A DNA stretch of 39,714 bases from Nitrospinia bacterium (GTDB taxonomy: Bacteria; Nitrospinota; Nitrospinia; JACRGO01). Numbering within the stretch: position 1 is the stretch's first letter; every line of letters starts with the position of its first letter. This document shows positions 27,933 to 37,913 of the stretch, in pieces. The stretch spans positions 1-39,714 of the forward strand of contig JAJDAS010000078.1 of NCBI GenBank assembly GCA_029261755.1. The letters run 5' to 3'. Position numbers and translations under genes: made by a program. Below the pieces are notes generated by a model, which worked only from the letters and a program-made list of their open reading frames with translations, was not told where the DNA came from and ran no database searches.

Positions 27933-28136
27933 ATGGGTACATTTAGTTTAGGACACTGGATCGTTGTCCTTATTATTGTGATGATTGTTTTTGGAGCAAA
28001 AAGGCTTCCAGCTATCGGTTCAGGCATAGGACAAGGTATCCGTAATTTTAAGAAGTCGTTTAAAGATGATGACCAACCGGAAGCCAAAAGCGAAAACCAA
28101 GAGATAAAAGAAGAGAAAAAAGAAAATTCTGCTTAA
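27933..28136 (+). CDS. tatA: Sec-independent translocase TatA/E
   Basis: 'LGHWIVVLIIVMIVFGAKRLPAIGSGIGQGIRNFKKSF' with an acidic tail. Confidence 0.95.
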   Translation: MGTFSLGHWIVVLIIVMIVFGAKRLPAIGSGIGQGIRNFKKSFKDDDQPEAKSENQEIKEEKKENSA

Positions 28137-28201
28137 GTACCCAAACCGTCACCCAACAACTATCATTTTCCTTTCTCTTCTCTTTTTTAGTAGCCCAATG
28201 A

Positions 28202-29929
28202 ATGCTTGATGAAAGCCCACCTTATAAGAAAATAGCCCTATTTTTTTCCTTTTTCTCCTTCTTCATCTTTTCCTATCAACTGGAACAAATTTCCCTGTAT
28301 CATACGGATGAGCAGTATTACATCCAATCTTGCAGGAATATAGTTGAATCCGGAGATTGGCTCACCCCCGAGTTTAATGGGGAAAAGCGGTTTGCCAAAC
28401 CGATCCTTTTTTACTGGCTCGTATCCTCTTCTTATAAGATATTCGGAGCCACCCTTTCCTCTGCCAGGCTCATTTCAGCCCTCCTTGGCTCTCTCTGCCT
28501 CTGGTTGACCTTTCGCATGGGTTCAGTGCTTTTCGATCATCGGACCGGCCTTTATTCCACTTTCATCCTGGGATCTTCCTACCTCTATTTTCTATCCGCC
28601 CGCCTGGCTTACACGGATATGACGCTTTGTTTCTTTGTCACCCTTTCCCTCTTTTTCTTTTCTAAATCCATTACCAGGCATGGCAGGGAACTTGAAGTTG
28701 AAGCGGGAAGCCCAAGCGAAAAAAGAAATATTTTCCTCTTTTATCTTTTCGCAGGATTGGCTACAGCCACGAAAGGCCCACCGGGTTTTCTTATTCCAGG
28801 GCTTACAGCAGGTATTTTTTTGATTTTAACTCGGGATCGGGAAACCACCCAACGTTTCTTCCACCTGCCAGGCATCTTTCTTTTCCTTTTTCTTTCCCTC
28901 TTTTGGCCTATTGCCATGGTTTGGCTACACGGCTCATCCTTCACGAACCATCTTCTGCATGCGGAAGGGATAGACCGTGTTTTGCATTCGGAAAAGCTGG
29001 ATTTTTACTTCTTTTTTGTAATCATTCGGTATTTTGCTCCATGGTCTATTTTTCTCATTGCCGTAGTGATAATAACCTTTAGGAAAGGCAGAACATTGCT
29101 TGAGAGCCAGGAGAAACCTCGGCTTTTTCTTTGGATTTATTTCGTTGTTCCTGTGATCTTATTCGTATTATTACGCATCCAACATAGCCGCTATCCACTT
29201 CCGGTTTTTCCTGCTCTGGCAATTATTGTAGGAGATTATTTCAATCGAATAGTTTCCCGGAAGATAGACCCAGCCAGCAACAGCTTTCGATTTTCTTTTT
29301 TATGTACGGCCTTTTTGTATTTTGTCATATCCGCTACAATTTTAGCAGCCGGAGGCCTTCTTTATTATTTCAACTGGGAAGAGTTCTCATTCAGCATTTT
29401 TTTCTTGCCGGTGGTATTTATAGCGGGGCTGGCGTTAATGGTAATATCCTGGAGAAAAAAGGATTTTGCTTTTCTCCCCATCATTATTTCTTTCCCTCTC
29501 ATTGTTTCCTTCCCACTCCTTCCGGGAAAAATACTCCCTTCCCTGAACCCTGAACCATTAATGGGTTTTACGGAAAAAATCCATTCCCACTGGAAACCTG
29601 GAACGCAGTTGGCAACTTATCAACTTGGAAATGGGAACCAACGACTCCGGGTTCTCACAGGCTGGCCGGTGACATATTTGGAGAGACGGAAGGACCTCTT
29701 ATCGTTCCTCAATAACAAGAGCCCTTTTTTCCTGGTAATCCATAAGGATGCTTTCGAGGATATGAAAGAGAGTTTGGGGAAGGAACTACAGGTGATCAGC
29801 GAGGCAAAAAAATGGAAAAAGATAAAGTTGGATGAGCATACTATAGACCATATAAAAGAAGAATTTGGCCCAAAATTATTGGAAGAATTCAGAGAAAAGG
29901 TTTTATTGATTTACAAAGGCAAGGCGTAA
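28202..29929 (+). CDS. ArnT/PMT-like GT-C glycosyltransferase
   Basis: 'HTDEQYYIQSCRNIVESGDWLTPEFNGEKRFAKPILFYWL', multi-TM, 'ATKGPPGFLIPG'. Confidence 0.88.
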   Translation: MLDESPPYKKIALFFSFFSFFIFSYQLEQISLYHTDEQYYIQSCRNIVESGDWLTPEFNGEKRFAKPILFYWLVSSSYKIFGATLSSARLISALLGSLCLWLTFRMGSVLFDHRTGLYSTFILGSSYLYFLSARLAYTDMTLCFFVTLSLFFFSKSITRHGRELEVEAGSPSEKRNIFLFYLFAGLATATKGPPGFLIPGLTAGIFLILTRDRETTQRFFHLPGIFLFLFLSLFWPIAMVWLHGSSFTNHLLHAEGIDRVLHSEKLDFYFFFVIIRYFAPWSIFLIAVVIITFRKGRTLLESQEKPRLFLWIYFVVPVILFVLLRIQHSRYPLPVFPALAIIVGDYFNRIVSRKIDPASNSFRFSFLCTAFLYFVISATILAAGGLLYYFNWEEFSFSIFFLPVVFIAGLALMVISWRKKDFAFLPIIISFPLIVSFPLLPGKILPSLNPEPLMGFTEKIHSHWKPGTQLATYQLGNGNQRLRVLTGWPVTYLERRKDLLSFLNNKSPFFLVIHKDAFEDMKESLGKELQVISEAKKWKKIKLDEHTIDHIKEEFGPKLLEEFREKVLLIYKGKA

Positions 29930-30049
29930 CTATTCGAGCTGTTCTTGTGCTGATCACCCAATCTTTTGTTCTTAGGCCCCCTCATTTTTCCATTTGTGGT
30001 GATACTGCTTCTTGTGAAATATGTGGTAATTTTTTTATAGCGCCTAAAG

Positions 30050-32317
30050 ATGACTATGAACATTTTCTTCCTCCTTTCGGTCCTGATTTTTTGTTTGGTC
30101 CCTGGACCCGAAAGCCTCATTTTCTCAGGAATCCCCTTAAACAAGGAAATTCCTTTCTATGCCTTCCTCCTCCTTCTCGCATTTTCCTTTTGCGCGCTTA
30201 TAAAAGGCAAAATAAGCGTCAGGCTTTCCCCAAGGGGGCTTATTCCCTTAGCTTTGCTATGGTGCTTTATCCTGTTGAAATTGCTGGCATTCTCCTGGTT
30301 GCCCCCCACGGGCTTCAAAGCCTGCTATCGGGCTTTATTAAATGAACTTCCCGTGGGCCAGTGCGAGCAGAGTCCCGATTTTCTTTGGGCCAATGGCCAG
30401 TACACTCGGTATGACGAGGAAATCGATTTTACGGATTTCTTTTCCGCAGGCTTTTGGAATAATAGCCGTTTTAGTTACTACCAATGGGAAAAAGGACATC
30501 CGGTTTTCGGGAGGTATCCGTTTCAGGTGGAATGGGAAGGAAATTTAGTCATCCCCAAGGACGCAGCCTACATCGCCTTTGAATATACGGGTGAGTTGAA
30601 GGTGGTATTCCCTGAATCGGATATAAAATTCCCGGCCTCCTATAATGCAAAAATGAGCGGCAAACTGGAGCTGAAAAAACACTTTCCAGCCTTGGTGGAT
30701 GGAAGTAATCCCAATGACAAAAGCCTTTTACCCGTGTCTATGCACTACCGGTTCCAGGACCATTCCAAAACCGGGGCTCCTATAAAAGGTCTGGACGCCA
30801 TGGTTCGGGTAACCTTGGAAGATCAGGCGGGTAAAACTTTTCCCATCAACTCCGAACCCTTGAACTCTCCCTGGGCAGCCAATTTATTACCCATTATTGA
30901 TCTTTTCGCTTTTGTGGTTTTCGGAACGATACTGTTGTCTGTTGCTTTGCTTATAGCAGAAGAGAGCATCTTCCTGTTGTTTCTCTCCCCCTGTCTTGCT
31001 TGGTTTTACTGGTTTTATTCTGCATCGAGCCCTCTTTATCAATATCTGGTGCTCTTTCCCCTATCGATCTTATCAGGCATTGCCGTGGCTCAAATCAGAT
31101 TCAAAAAATCGGATTTTACGGCCTTTCTGATATTCGCTTCTTTTCTCTTTATTCTGTTTTCTCACTACGGATTAAAGGTCAGCACGGTCCATTTCTTTGT
31201 GCCCGGGCACGATAGCATGACCTACGAAACCTTTTTCCGCAATATGTTAAGCTCCGGCAATCTATTTGATTTTTTCCGGGGTACGGAGGACATCTTTCTC
31301 TATCAACCTGCTTATCGATACTACCTGGCCTTCATGCACCTTATTTTCGGAGACGGCAATTTAGGAATCACCATATTCAATAAATTTCTTTACCTGTTGA
31401 CCTTGCCATTGGTGATATCCATGTTTCTTCGCAAGCTTTCCTTTTTCCCTTCCGTGATCCTGGGGGTAGGGTTTTTGGTGCCCCTGGTTTCTTTTGTATT
31501 TGTAAACCTGGAAAGTAACCTGAGCGAGTATTCGGCTCTGCTCTTTTTCACCCTAGCTATTTACCTCTTTTTCCTGGGCAAAAAAGGGTCCCATTTTATT
31601 TTGGGCTGCGCTTTCCTGGCCCTGGGCAACACTGTTCGGACTCATTGGCTGCCCGGATGCGTCTATTTTCTCTTTGCCAATGTCCTGATTTTTTATTATA
31701 GGGGAGGATATTTAACGGGCGTGAAATATTCGGCCAGGACCCTGGCCATAGGGGTGGGTGTCTTTTGCTGCGTTTATGCTCTGGTACCTATCCACAATTT
31801 TGTTTACGGGGGGGAGATCTTTTTAACCACCTCCCGCATCAACCATGTTTCCACTTTGGTGGTCCCACCTGCTCAAATGCTGGAGATGCTTTATAACGGG
31901 CAACTGCCGGGTTATATCCTGGAACGGCTGGAGTATATGTTTTACATAGGAAAAAGTAATTACCATATCGGACTGACCTTTCATACACCCTATCAGGATC
32001 GGTATATGGTGTTCACTCAGAAACTTGTCCACCGCTACTATCTTGCTCTGTTCATGAATGTCTTTTCTTTTTGCTATATCGCAATCCTTCTCTTTAATCT
32101 AACCCAATTCATTAGGACAAAAAGCAGGGAATATTTTTATAATTTCCTTATCCTGCTGACTCCCTTTGCCTTTTTGAGCGTCCACTTTTTTTATCAGATT
32201 AAAAACTACTACCCCAGGCACATCATAGCCGGACAACTTATGGCTTATTTCTTTTCCGTAATTTACGGGCGCGAGGTGCTGAGCCATTTTAAAAACCGAA
32301 TTATGCCTGCTAAATAA
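30050..32317 (+). CDS. Large multi-TM membrane protein with periplasmic beta-rich insert (GT-C-like)
   Basis: N-terminal TM helices, ~200-aa soluble region 'YPFQVEWEGNLVIPKDAAYIAFEYTGELKVVF', then a ~12-TM C-terminal half. Confidence 0.7.
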   Translation: MTMNIFFLLSVLIFCLVPGPESLIFSGIPLNKEIPFYAFLLLLAFSFCALIKGKISVRLSPRGLIPLALLWCFILLKLLAFSWLPPTGFKACYRALLNELPVGQCEQSPDFLWANGQYTRYDEEIDFTDFFSAGFWNNSRFSYYQWEKGHPVFGRYPFQVEWEGNLVIPKDAAYIAFEYTGELKVVFPESDIKFPASYNAKMSGKLELKKHFPALVDGSNPNDKSLLPVSMHYRFQDHSKTGAPIKGLDAMVRVTLEDQAGKTFPINSEPLNSPWAANLLPIIDLFAFVVFGTILLSVALLIAEESIFLLFLSPCLAWFYWFYSASSPLYQYLVLFPLSILSGIAVAQIRFKKSDFTAFLIFASFLFILFSHYGLKVSTVHFFVPGHDSMTYETFFRNMLSSGNLFDFFRGTEDIFLYQPAYRYYLAFMHLIFGDGNLGITIFNKFLYLLTLPLVISMFLRKLSFFPSVILGVGFLVPLVSFVFVNLESNLSEYSALLFFTLAIYLFFLGKKGSHFILGCAFLALGNTVRTHWLPGCVYFLFANVLIFYYRGGYLTGVKYSARTLAIGVGVFCCVYALVPIHNFVYGGEIFLTTSRINHVSTLVVPPAQMLEMLYNGQLPGYILERLEYMFYIGKSNYHIGLTFHTPYQDRYMVFTQKLVHRYYLALFMNVFSFCYIAILLFNLTQFIRTKSREYFYNFLILLTPFAFLSVHFFYQIKNYYPRHIIAGQLMAYFFSVIYGREVLSHFKNRIMPAK

Positions 32318-32416
32318 GGGACCAACCGTAGGCCCTGTGGAGGGGACCCGTGTCGTTGGAAATAAAAAGGTCGCAACGGGAGATAATGGCCGCCGCTTCA
32401 AAAGTGTTCACCAGCC

Positions 32417-34378
32417 TTAATTTTCCATTGAACGGTATTCCTTAACCACTTTCCCACAACCGGGCATGGCGGAACCCATGTAAGAGTTCATGGTTACCTT
32501 CCCCTCCTGGATCCAACTGGCTCCTTTCCAACCAAAAGCCACGGGGCAACTAAGAAGATATAGACGAGAATTTCCCGAGAAGCCGAAGCTGTCCAGGATT
32601 TCGGAAATATTCTCGGAGACCTGGACAAAGGCAGTGCGCAATGCTTGAAGCTTTTTTGATTCGGACTGATTATTGATACCCTCCTTTAGTCCCCCGGAAA
32701 TTTTCATCCAGTCATCATGAAGGGAATCCTCCAGAAGTTTCATATCCACAGCGCCCAAAACACCCTTCATCTTTTTAGAGGCTTCCACGGCACCATCCAC
32801 ATCGTCCTTTGCCAAAAGCTCCTGTACTTTCAGGTAGGATTGAACCAGGTTGAATATCTGTTTTTTGAAAAGCTCGGGAACCTTGGCAGAGGAATCCTCT
32901 TTCGCACCGCTCATTCCTCCATGATGGGAATGCCCTGCCATTGGGACCCCACCCTCCGGGCTCATCATGCTGGGTTTTGCCAGGATCTGAAGGGCGCTGT
33001 CGATCTTGAAGTTCCCGTTGGTTACCACCCTTTCACCCTCTGAGAGGCCGGAATCTATAAGATAGTAATCGCCGGCCCTGGCTCCAAGGACAACCTCGCG
33101 TCCTTCGAAGGTGGGCTGCTCTCTACCCGGAACCTGCACATAGACCACGGCCCGCGTTCCCGTCTTTAAAACAGCGGATACCGGAACAACCAGCGGGGCC
33201 TGCTCCCCGGCATTCTCTTTTACATAGCCGAGGGACTCCGTCTTTCTGAGGGTCATCCCGCAGATGTCGCATTTTCCCGGATCGGAGGATAGAAAATCCG
33301 GGTGCATGGGACATATCCATTTCCCCGATAATTCGGTGTCCATAACACGGCCCCCTTCAGCCACATTTGCGTGGACCTCTGCCCGGACGAACATCCCCGG
33401 TTTTAGCTTTCCTTCAGGATTATCCACATTTACCCGGACCTTTACCGTGCGGGTCTTTTGGTTTAAAACCGGGTCGATGAAGGAAATTCGCCCCCTGAAA
33501 ATATCGCCGGGGTATGCCTCGGATGTGAACTCCACTTTCTGGCCGTAACGAATCCACATCAAGTCGGATTCGTACGCATCGAGCTTTATCCAGAGTCGGC
33601 TGAGGTCGGCAATGGTGTATATCTTCGTGCCCGTTTCCACGTACATTCCTTCGAAGGCAGCTTTATGCACCACAATGCCACTCATGGGAGCATAAATGGT
33701 CAGGTGATCGGAGGGTTTGCTCCGTTTTTCGATATCTTTTATCTGTTCGGGTGTAAGGCCCCACAAACGGAGTTTCTCTCGTGCCGACCGGAGGGTATTG
33801 TAGGCCATATTCGCTACATATTTATTTTTCCCGCCCCCCGACCTTCGAGCGGACTTCACCGCCTGAAGCAATTCCTCTTGAGCCGCGAGAAGCTCGGGGC
33901 TATACAGATAGACCATATGATCCCCTTTTTGCACGGGAACGCCGGTGTAATCCACATACAGCTTATCCAGGCGTCCGGGAATCCAGGCCGTGATGTAGCC
34001 CACGCGGGTTTCATCGTAATCCACCTTCCCCACCATGCGTATCTTTGCGTCTACATACTTTCGGACAACCGGTTCGGTTACGATTTCCGCTAGTTTCTTT
34101 GCGGATTCCGACATGCTGTATTCACGCGGGCCAGCTCCTTGGCCGGAAGTATCAGAGACAGGTATCAGGTCCATGCCGCATATGGGGCATTTTCCCGGTT
34201 TAGGCATTTTGATATGGGGGTGCATGGAGCAGGTCCATGTTTGTGCTTTGGATTCGGGTTTTATTGCTTGGGGAATGGTTTTTTCTAAAGGATCGGTGGA
34301 GGATATTTCAGCAACTGTGTTGCCCTGGAATATTACACAGAAAAAAAGAAGCGTAAATAAAACGATTCGCGAATTCAT
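32417..34378 (-). CDS. CusB-like efflux RND periplasmic adaptor with two heavy-metal-binding domains and a DUF3347-like C-terminus
   Basis: 'TCSMHPHIKMPKPGKCPICGMDLIP', 'ICPMHPDFLSSDPGKCDICGMTLRK', HlyD-type core, C-terminal 'LLSCPVAFGWKGASWIQ...SYMGSAMPGCGKVV'. Confidence 0.92.
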   Translation of the reverse strand: MNSRIVLFTLLFFCVIFQGNTVAEISSTDPLEKTIPQAIKPESKAQTWTCSMHPHIKMPKPGKCPICGMDLIPVSDTSGQGAGPREYSMSESAKKLAEIVTEPVVRKYVDAKIRMVGKVDYDETRVGYITAWIPGRLDKLYVDYTGVPVQKGDHMVYLYSPELLAAQEELLQAVKSARRSGGGKNKYVANMAYNTLRSAREKLRLWGLTPEQIKDIEKRSKPSDHLTIYAPMSGIVVHKAAFEGMYVETGTKIYTIADLSRLWIKLDAYESDLMWIRYGQKVEFTSEAYPGDIFRGRISFIDPVLNQKTRTVKVRVNVDNPEGKLKPGMFVRAEVHANVAEGGRVMDTELSGKWICPMHPDFLSSDPGKCDICGMTLRKTESLGYVKENAGEQAPLVVPVSAVLKTGTRAVVYVQVPGREQPTFEGREVVLGARAGDYYLIDSGLSEGERVVTNGNFKIDSALQILAKPSMMSPEGGVPMAGHSHHGGMSGAKEDSSAKVPELFKKQIFNLVQSYLKVQELLAKDDVDGAVEASKKMKGVLGAVDMKLLEDSLHDDWMKISGGLKEGINNQSESKKLQALRTAFVQVSENISEILDSFGFSGNSRLYLLSCPVAFGWKGASWIQEGKVTMNSYMGSAMPGCGKVVKEYRSMEN

Positions 34379-34418
34379 GGAAGATTCAACCTCCTTTAAA
34401 AAGATAAAAACCTTTTTT

Positions 34419-34489
34419 AACCACGAATTTCACAAATTACACGAATTATTTTGATTTTTTTATTCGTGAAATTAGTGTAATTCGTGGTT
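34419..34489. repeat. Imperfect inverted repeat (28-nt arms, 25/28 matching, 15-nt loop)
   Basis: AACCACGAATTTCACAAATTACACGAAT (34419-34446) and ATTCGTGAAATTAGTGTAATTCGTGGTT (34462-34489). Confidence 0.85.
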
Positions 34490-34594
34490 CCTGTCTTTGA
34501 TTTTAATTTTTTAGATTGTAAGAGACGGATTCTCAGAGTTAATGTGTAATGACCTAAATTGCTACAATAATAAATCGTTGGGCATTCTGTATTT

Positions 34595-36151
34595 TTATTT
34601 ACCTAACCTCGCTCCAATAGTCTTCTCCAAATTTGCCAAGGCTTGGTTCTGGTCTCTCGCATGTTGTTTGTAAAGAAGGTTGTAATCCAGCCAGGTTTTT
34701 TGTGCGTCCAGCACATCCAGAAAATCGGCCTTACCAGCTTGATAGTCCGTTTGGGCTACATAAAGATTGCTTTGGGCAAGCTGCAAAAGAGTTTCCTTGT
34801 ACAGGAGAACATCCCGTTTCGCGGTTTCCAACTGGAACAAGAGCTCCTTCACCTGAAAGCCGAGTTTGTCCTTTCCGGATTCCAGGTCACTTATCAGGGA
34901 CTGGTAGTTCTGTCTTGCCTCCCGGATGTAAGCATCATTTTTCCCAAACCAGAAAGGGGTTTTGTTGACAGGTTTCATGGCAAATGCTTCGCCATCTTTC
35001 CCAACCCCCACCAGATTTCCTTTCCCGTTTTCAAAATAACTATTTCCCAGGGTGAAATCGGGATAAAACTTTTTTTCCGCTAATTTGATGGCAAGATTGG
35101 TTTTCTCAATTTTAAGTTGGATGATTTTCAGCTCTTGTTGGCGTTTTACGCCTAAATCAATGAGTTCTTTTAGGGAAAGCTCTGTACTCCTCAACACAGT
35201 CTCCTTAGGAGGGCCAAGGGGAAAGGCGGTGGGAAGGTTTAGAAATTCATTCAGCTTGGCAACCACGGTATCCCTCTTTTCCAGCCAAGTGATGAGGTCA
35301 TCCGCCAACTTGGCTATTCGGGTTTGGACTTTGATCACATCGCTGTAACCCACTTGTCCGGCCTTATATTTGATATAGGCCACACCCTCCAACTGTTTGA
35401 GCAGCTCCAGGTTGTCCTTGGTAATACGGATGGCATAGTTGTTGTAAATCAACTCATCATAGGTAGTTCGGATGTCGGTGATGCAATCCCTCAAGACAAT
35501 GAGATATTTTTCCCTGGCAATCTCTACCTCTTTGGTAACGATGTCCCCCTTCAACGCCAGAGTGCCGGGAAAGGGAAATTTTTGAAATACGGCTTCTTTA
35601 TGAGCCATGGAACTTGTTTGAGTGTTTAGGTCTTTGATAAACGACTGATATTGCCTGAGAATATTATCGAGCCTGGTAGCCTGGGTGTATTTTTCCAGGG
35701 ACGCCTCCCATTTCTTTTTGGCGCTTGCCAGACCGGGATTTCTCCCAAAAGCTGCAGAGATGAGGGTGTTGGGATCAATTTCTTGTTTGAGAATTTCTTT
35801 AATTTCTTCATTTTTAGCGGTTTTTCGTATTTTTTGGCTGACCGGAGATTCAAAGTCGAAAAATTCTTGAGAGCTGGAAATCCTTGCAATGGCGGCCTCC
35901 CAATTTTGTTTTTGTTCTTCCAATTCTTTTTCTATTATTTTCAATTCCGATTCAGCGACGTCCCCCTCCGTTTCCCCTTTTTTCACGGGTTGAACCGGAG
36001 CTTCCGCAACGCTCTGTTCATAAAATACAGGGGCTTTATAGGACTCGATTTCTTCCCTCATTTCCCGGTAATCTTTATCCCCGGCGAATGTATTGGAAGG
36101 AAAAAAGATGAACAACCCTATTAGAGTTAGTATTGTTTTTAAAATGTTCAT
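34595..36151 (-). CDS. TolC family outer-membrane efflux protein (long N-terminal extension)
   Basis: Signal peptide, coiled-coil N-terminus, two TolC-like repeats 'LISAAFGRNPGLASAKKKWEA', 'QTDYQAGKADFLDVLDAQKTWLDYNLLY'. Confidence 0.88.
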   Translation of the reverse strand: MNILKTILTLIGLFIFFPSNTFAGDKDYREMREEIESYKAPVFYEQSVAEAPVQPVKKGETEGDVAESELKIIEKELEEQKQNWEAAIARISSSQEFFDFESPVSQKIRKTAKNEEIKEILKQEIDPNTLISAAFGRNPGLASAKKKWEASLEKYTQATRLDNILRQYQSFIKDLNTQTSSMAHKEAVFQKFPFPGTLALKGDIVTKEVEIAREKYLIVLRDCITDIRTTYDELIYNNYAIRITKDNLELLKQLEGVAYIKYKAGQVGYSDVIKVQTRIAKLADDLITWLEKRDTVVAKLNEFLNLPTAFPLGPPKETVLRSTELSLKELIDLGVKRQQELKIIQLKIEKTNLAIKLAEKKFYPDFTLGNSYFENGKGNLVGVGKDGEAFAMKPVNKTPFWFGKNDAYIREARQNYQSLISDLESGKDKLGFQVKELLFQLETAKRDVLLYKETLLQLAQSNLYVAQTDYQAGKADFLDVLDAQKTWLDYNLLYKQHARDQNQALANLEKTIGARLGK

Positions 36152-37495
36152 TTATTTGGCCTCCAAACTCACCCCAACCAGCTTTTCCAGCAGAGCCAGA
36201 CGCTGATGGTAATCGGCTAACGCCCGGTAGTAGGCCAGGTTAAAATTGAGCCACACCGCCTGGGTCTCCAGCAGCCCTGAAAAACTTCCCTTTTTTTCCT
36301 TGTACCAGGTTTCCGCCGTTTCCATGGATTGCTGTGCTTGAGGGATCAGGGACTCTTGATAAAGCCGTACCAAACGTTGAGAGTTCTGAAGTTTAAAATA
36401 AATTCTTTTTATGACGGAATAGGTTTGGTTCTCCAAATCCTCTTTTAGAAGAACCGCCTCCTCATGTCTTAATTTAGCTTCAGCCACCCGTGCTCTATTT
36501 TTTCCAAACCAAAGAGGAATGGTGACACCCACATTAACGCCATATGCGTCTTTCCCGCTGTCCTTGGGGCGGGTGCCGTTTGCACCGGGCACCGCCTCTC
36601 CCATCTCAAGAAAGTTAAACCCAATGCTAAAATCAGGAAGATACTCCTTTTTTGCCAGGTCCAGTTTCTTTAGGCGTTTATGGATTTCCACATCGGAAAT
36701 GGCAAGCTCCTGTTGGTTTGCCGTGGCTAATTCATAAAGTTCTTCAATGGTGTGCGCCAGAGTGGGGAAGGGCAATTTTTTGGGAGTCCCAAGAGGTTCC
36801 TCCGGTCGTCTGTTTAAGATGGCGTTGATCCGTGTCTTTTCCACCTCTAGGAATTCCGTGAGAAGAATCAGATCATAGGATATCTGTGCCAATTGAGATT
36901 GAGCCTTAAATACATCATTGAGGGTAGTTCCGTCCACCGAGTAGTCCGTGGTCCCGATTTTTGCCAGATGCTCCACCAGCTTTTTGTTTTCCTTGGTAAT
37001 ATCAATGGCCTGGATGATGTAGGCCAGCTCGTAATAGGCGTCTTTTAGCTCAACGATGAGGTCCCGCGTTTCCTTTTCAAAGTTCAGCCGGGCTTTTTGG
37101 GCCTCGCGGGAGACGATGTCTCCTTTTAAGGAGAGCTTTCCCGGGAAAGGAATCTTCTGGGAAAAGGCGATGCTCTGTTTTTGGGGTCCGATCCGTGTTT
37201 CCACAGGCTGGATGAAGCGGGTATATTGAAGGACGGGGTCTTCGTAAGCCGTTACCTGGGGATGTTTTTCAACCACTGCCTCCCACCTCAATTTGGCGGC
37301 TTTTAGCTTGGGGTTATTAAGAAAAGCTAAAGAAATCAGGGTTTTCAGGTCTACATGAGGAGTCAGCTTGTGATTGGTTTTTTTACTTTGCGGAGTCTTG
37401 ACCGGAGAATTGGCCCATGCAGTTTCATTGGGAACAATCAAGGCCATCAATAAGTAAAAAAGGGTTGGAATTTTTTTTATCAAGATTTTATTCAA
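36152..37495 (-). CDS. TolC family outer-membrane efflux protein
   Basis: 'LISLAFLNNPKLKAAKLRWEAV', 'QKIPFPGKLSLKGDIVSREAQ', 'WYKEKKGSFSGLLETQAVWLNFNLAYYRALADYHQRLALLEKLVG'. Confidence 0.9.
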   Translation of the reverse strand: MNKILIKKIPTLFYLLMALIVPNETAWANSPVKTPQSKKTNHKLTPHVDLKTLISLAFLNNPKLKAAKLRWEAVVEKHPQVTAYEDPVLQYTRFIQPVETRIGPQKQSIAFSQKIPFPGKLSLKGDIVSREAQKARLNFEKETRDLIVELKDAYYELAYIIQAIDITKENKKLVEHLAKIGTTDYSVDGTTLNDVFKAQSQLAQISYDLILLTEFLEVEKTRINAILNRRPEEPLGTPKKLPFPTLAHTIEELYELATANQQELAISDVEIHKRLKKLDLAKKEYLPDFSIGFNFLEMGEAVPGANGTRPKDSGKDAYGVNVGVTIPLWFGKNRARVAEAKLRHEEAVLLKEDLENQTYSVIKRIYFKLQNSQRLVRLYQESLIPQAQQSMETAETWYKEKKGSFSGLLETQAVWLNFNLAYYRALADYHQRLALLEKLVGVSLEAK

Positions 37496-37666
37496 AGTAA
37501 AGCCAAAGATATTTTAAATTTTTTAACCACTAAGTCTCAAAGACAAAAAAACAAAAGCTTTTTAACCACTAATTTTTTAAAAGATTTTATTAGCGTTAAT
37601 AATACAGGATATGGCTTTATTTTAAAATAATTCCGTCCTTGCTCCATATTTGCAAACCATTCTCAT

Positions 37667-37745
37667 CTTAGGAATTCAGGAAATGCAGGGAGGGGCTTAT
37701 AGTTTTTTGCTTTTCCGGTTTTTCCTGGTTTCCTGCATTCCTAAG
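37667..37745. repeat. Inverted repeat, 17-nt arms (16/17), 45-nt spacer
   Basis: CTTAGGAATTCAGGAAA (37667-37683) and TTTCCTGCATTCCTAAG (37729-37745). Confidence 0.75.
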
Positions 37746-37913
37746 CTATTTTTTTGCCTTTTTCTATGTTCTTCGCGTCTGTGGTAAAATTTGTTTTAGA
37801 TTTTAAGGAAAGCATAGCATCAGGATCAATGCTCAATACAGGCTCTGTTTCCGATTTTTTAATGGAAATTCAGAGGAAGTAATAATAATCGATTATCAGA
37901 AGTGAGGTGAAAA

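Noticed and set aside
29947-30345. 132-aa plus-strand ORF overlapping the start of the GT-C-like gene
   Set aside because: Out of frame with the longer 755-aa ORF and lacks recognisable features.
32318-32416. GVT-rich segment 'TVGPVEGTRVVGNKKVATGDNGRRF' after the membrane protein
   Set aside because: Short and without start codon or family match; could be chance reading of a convergent intergenic region.
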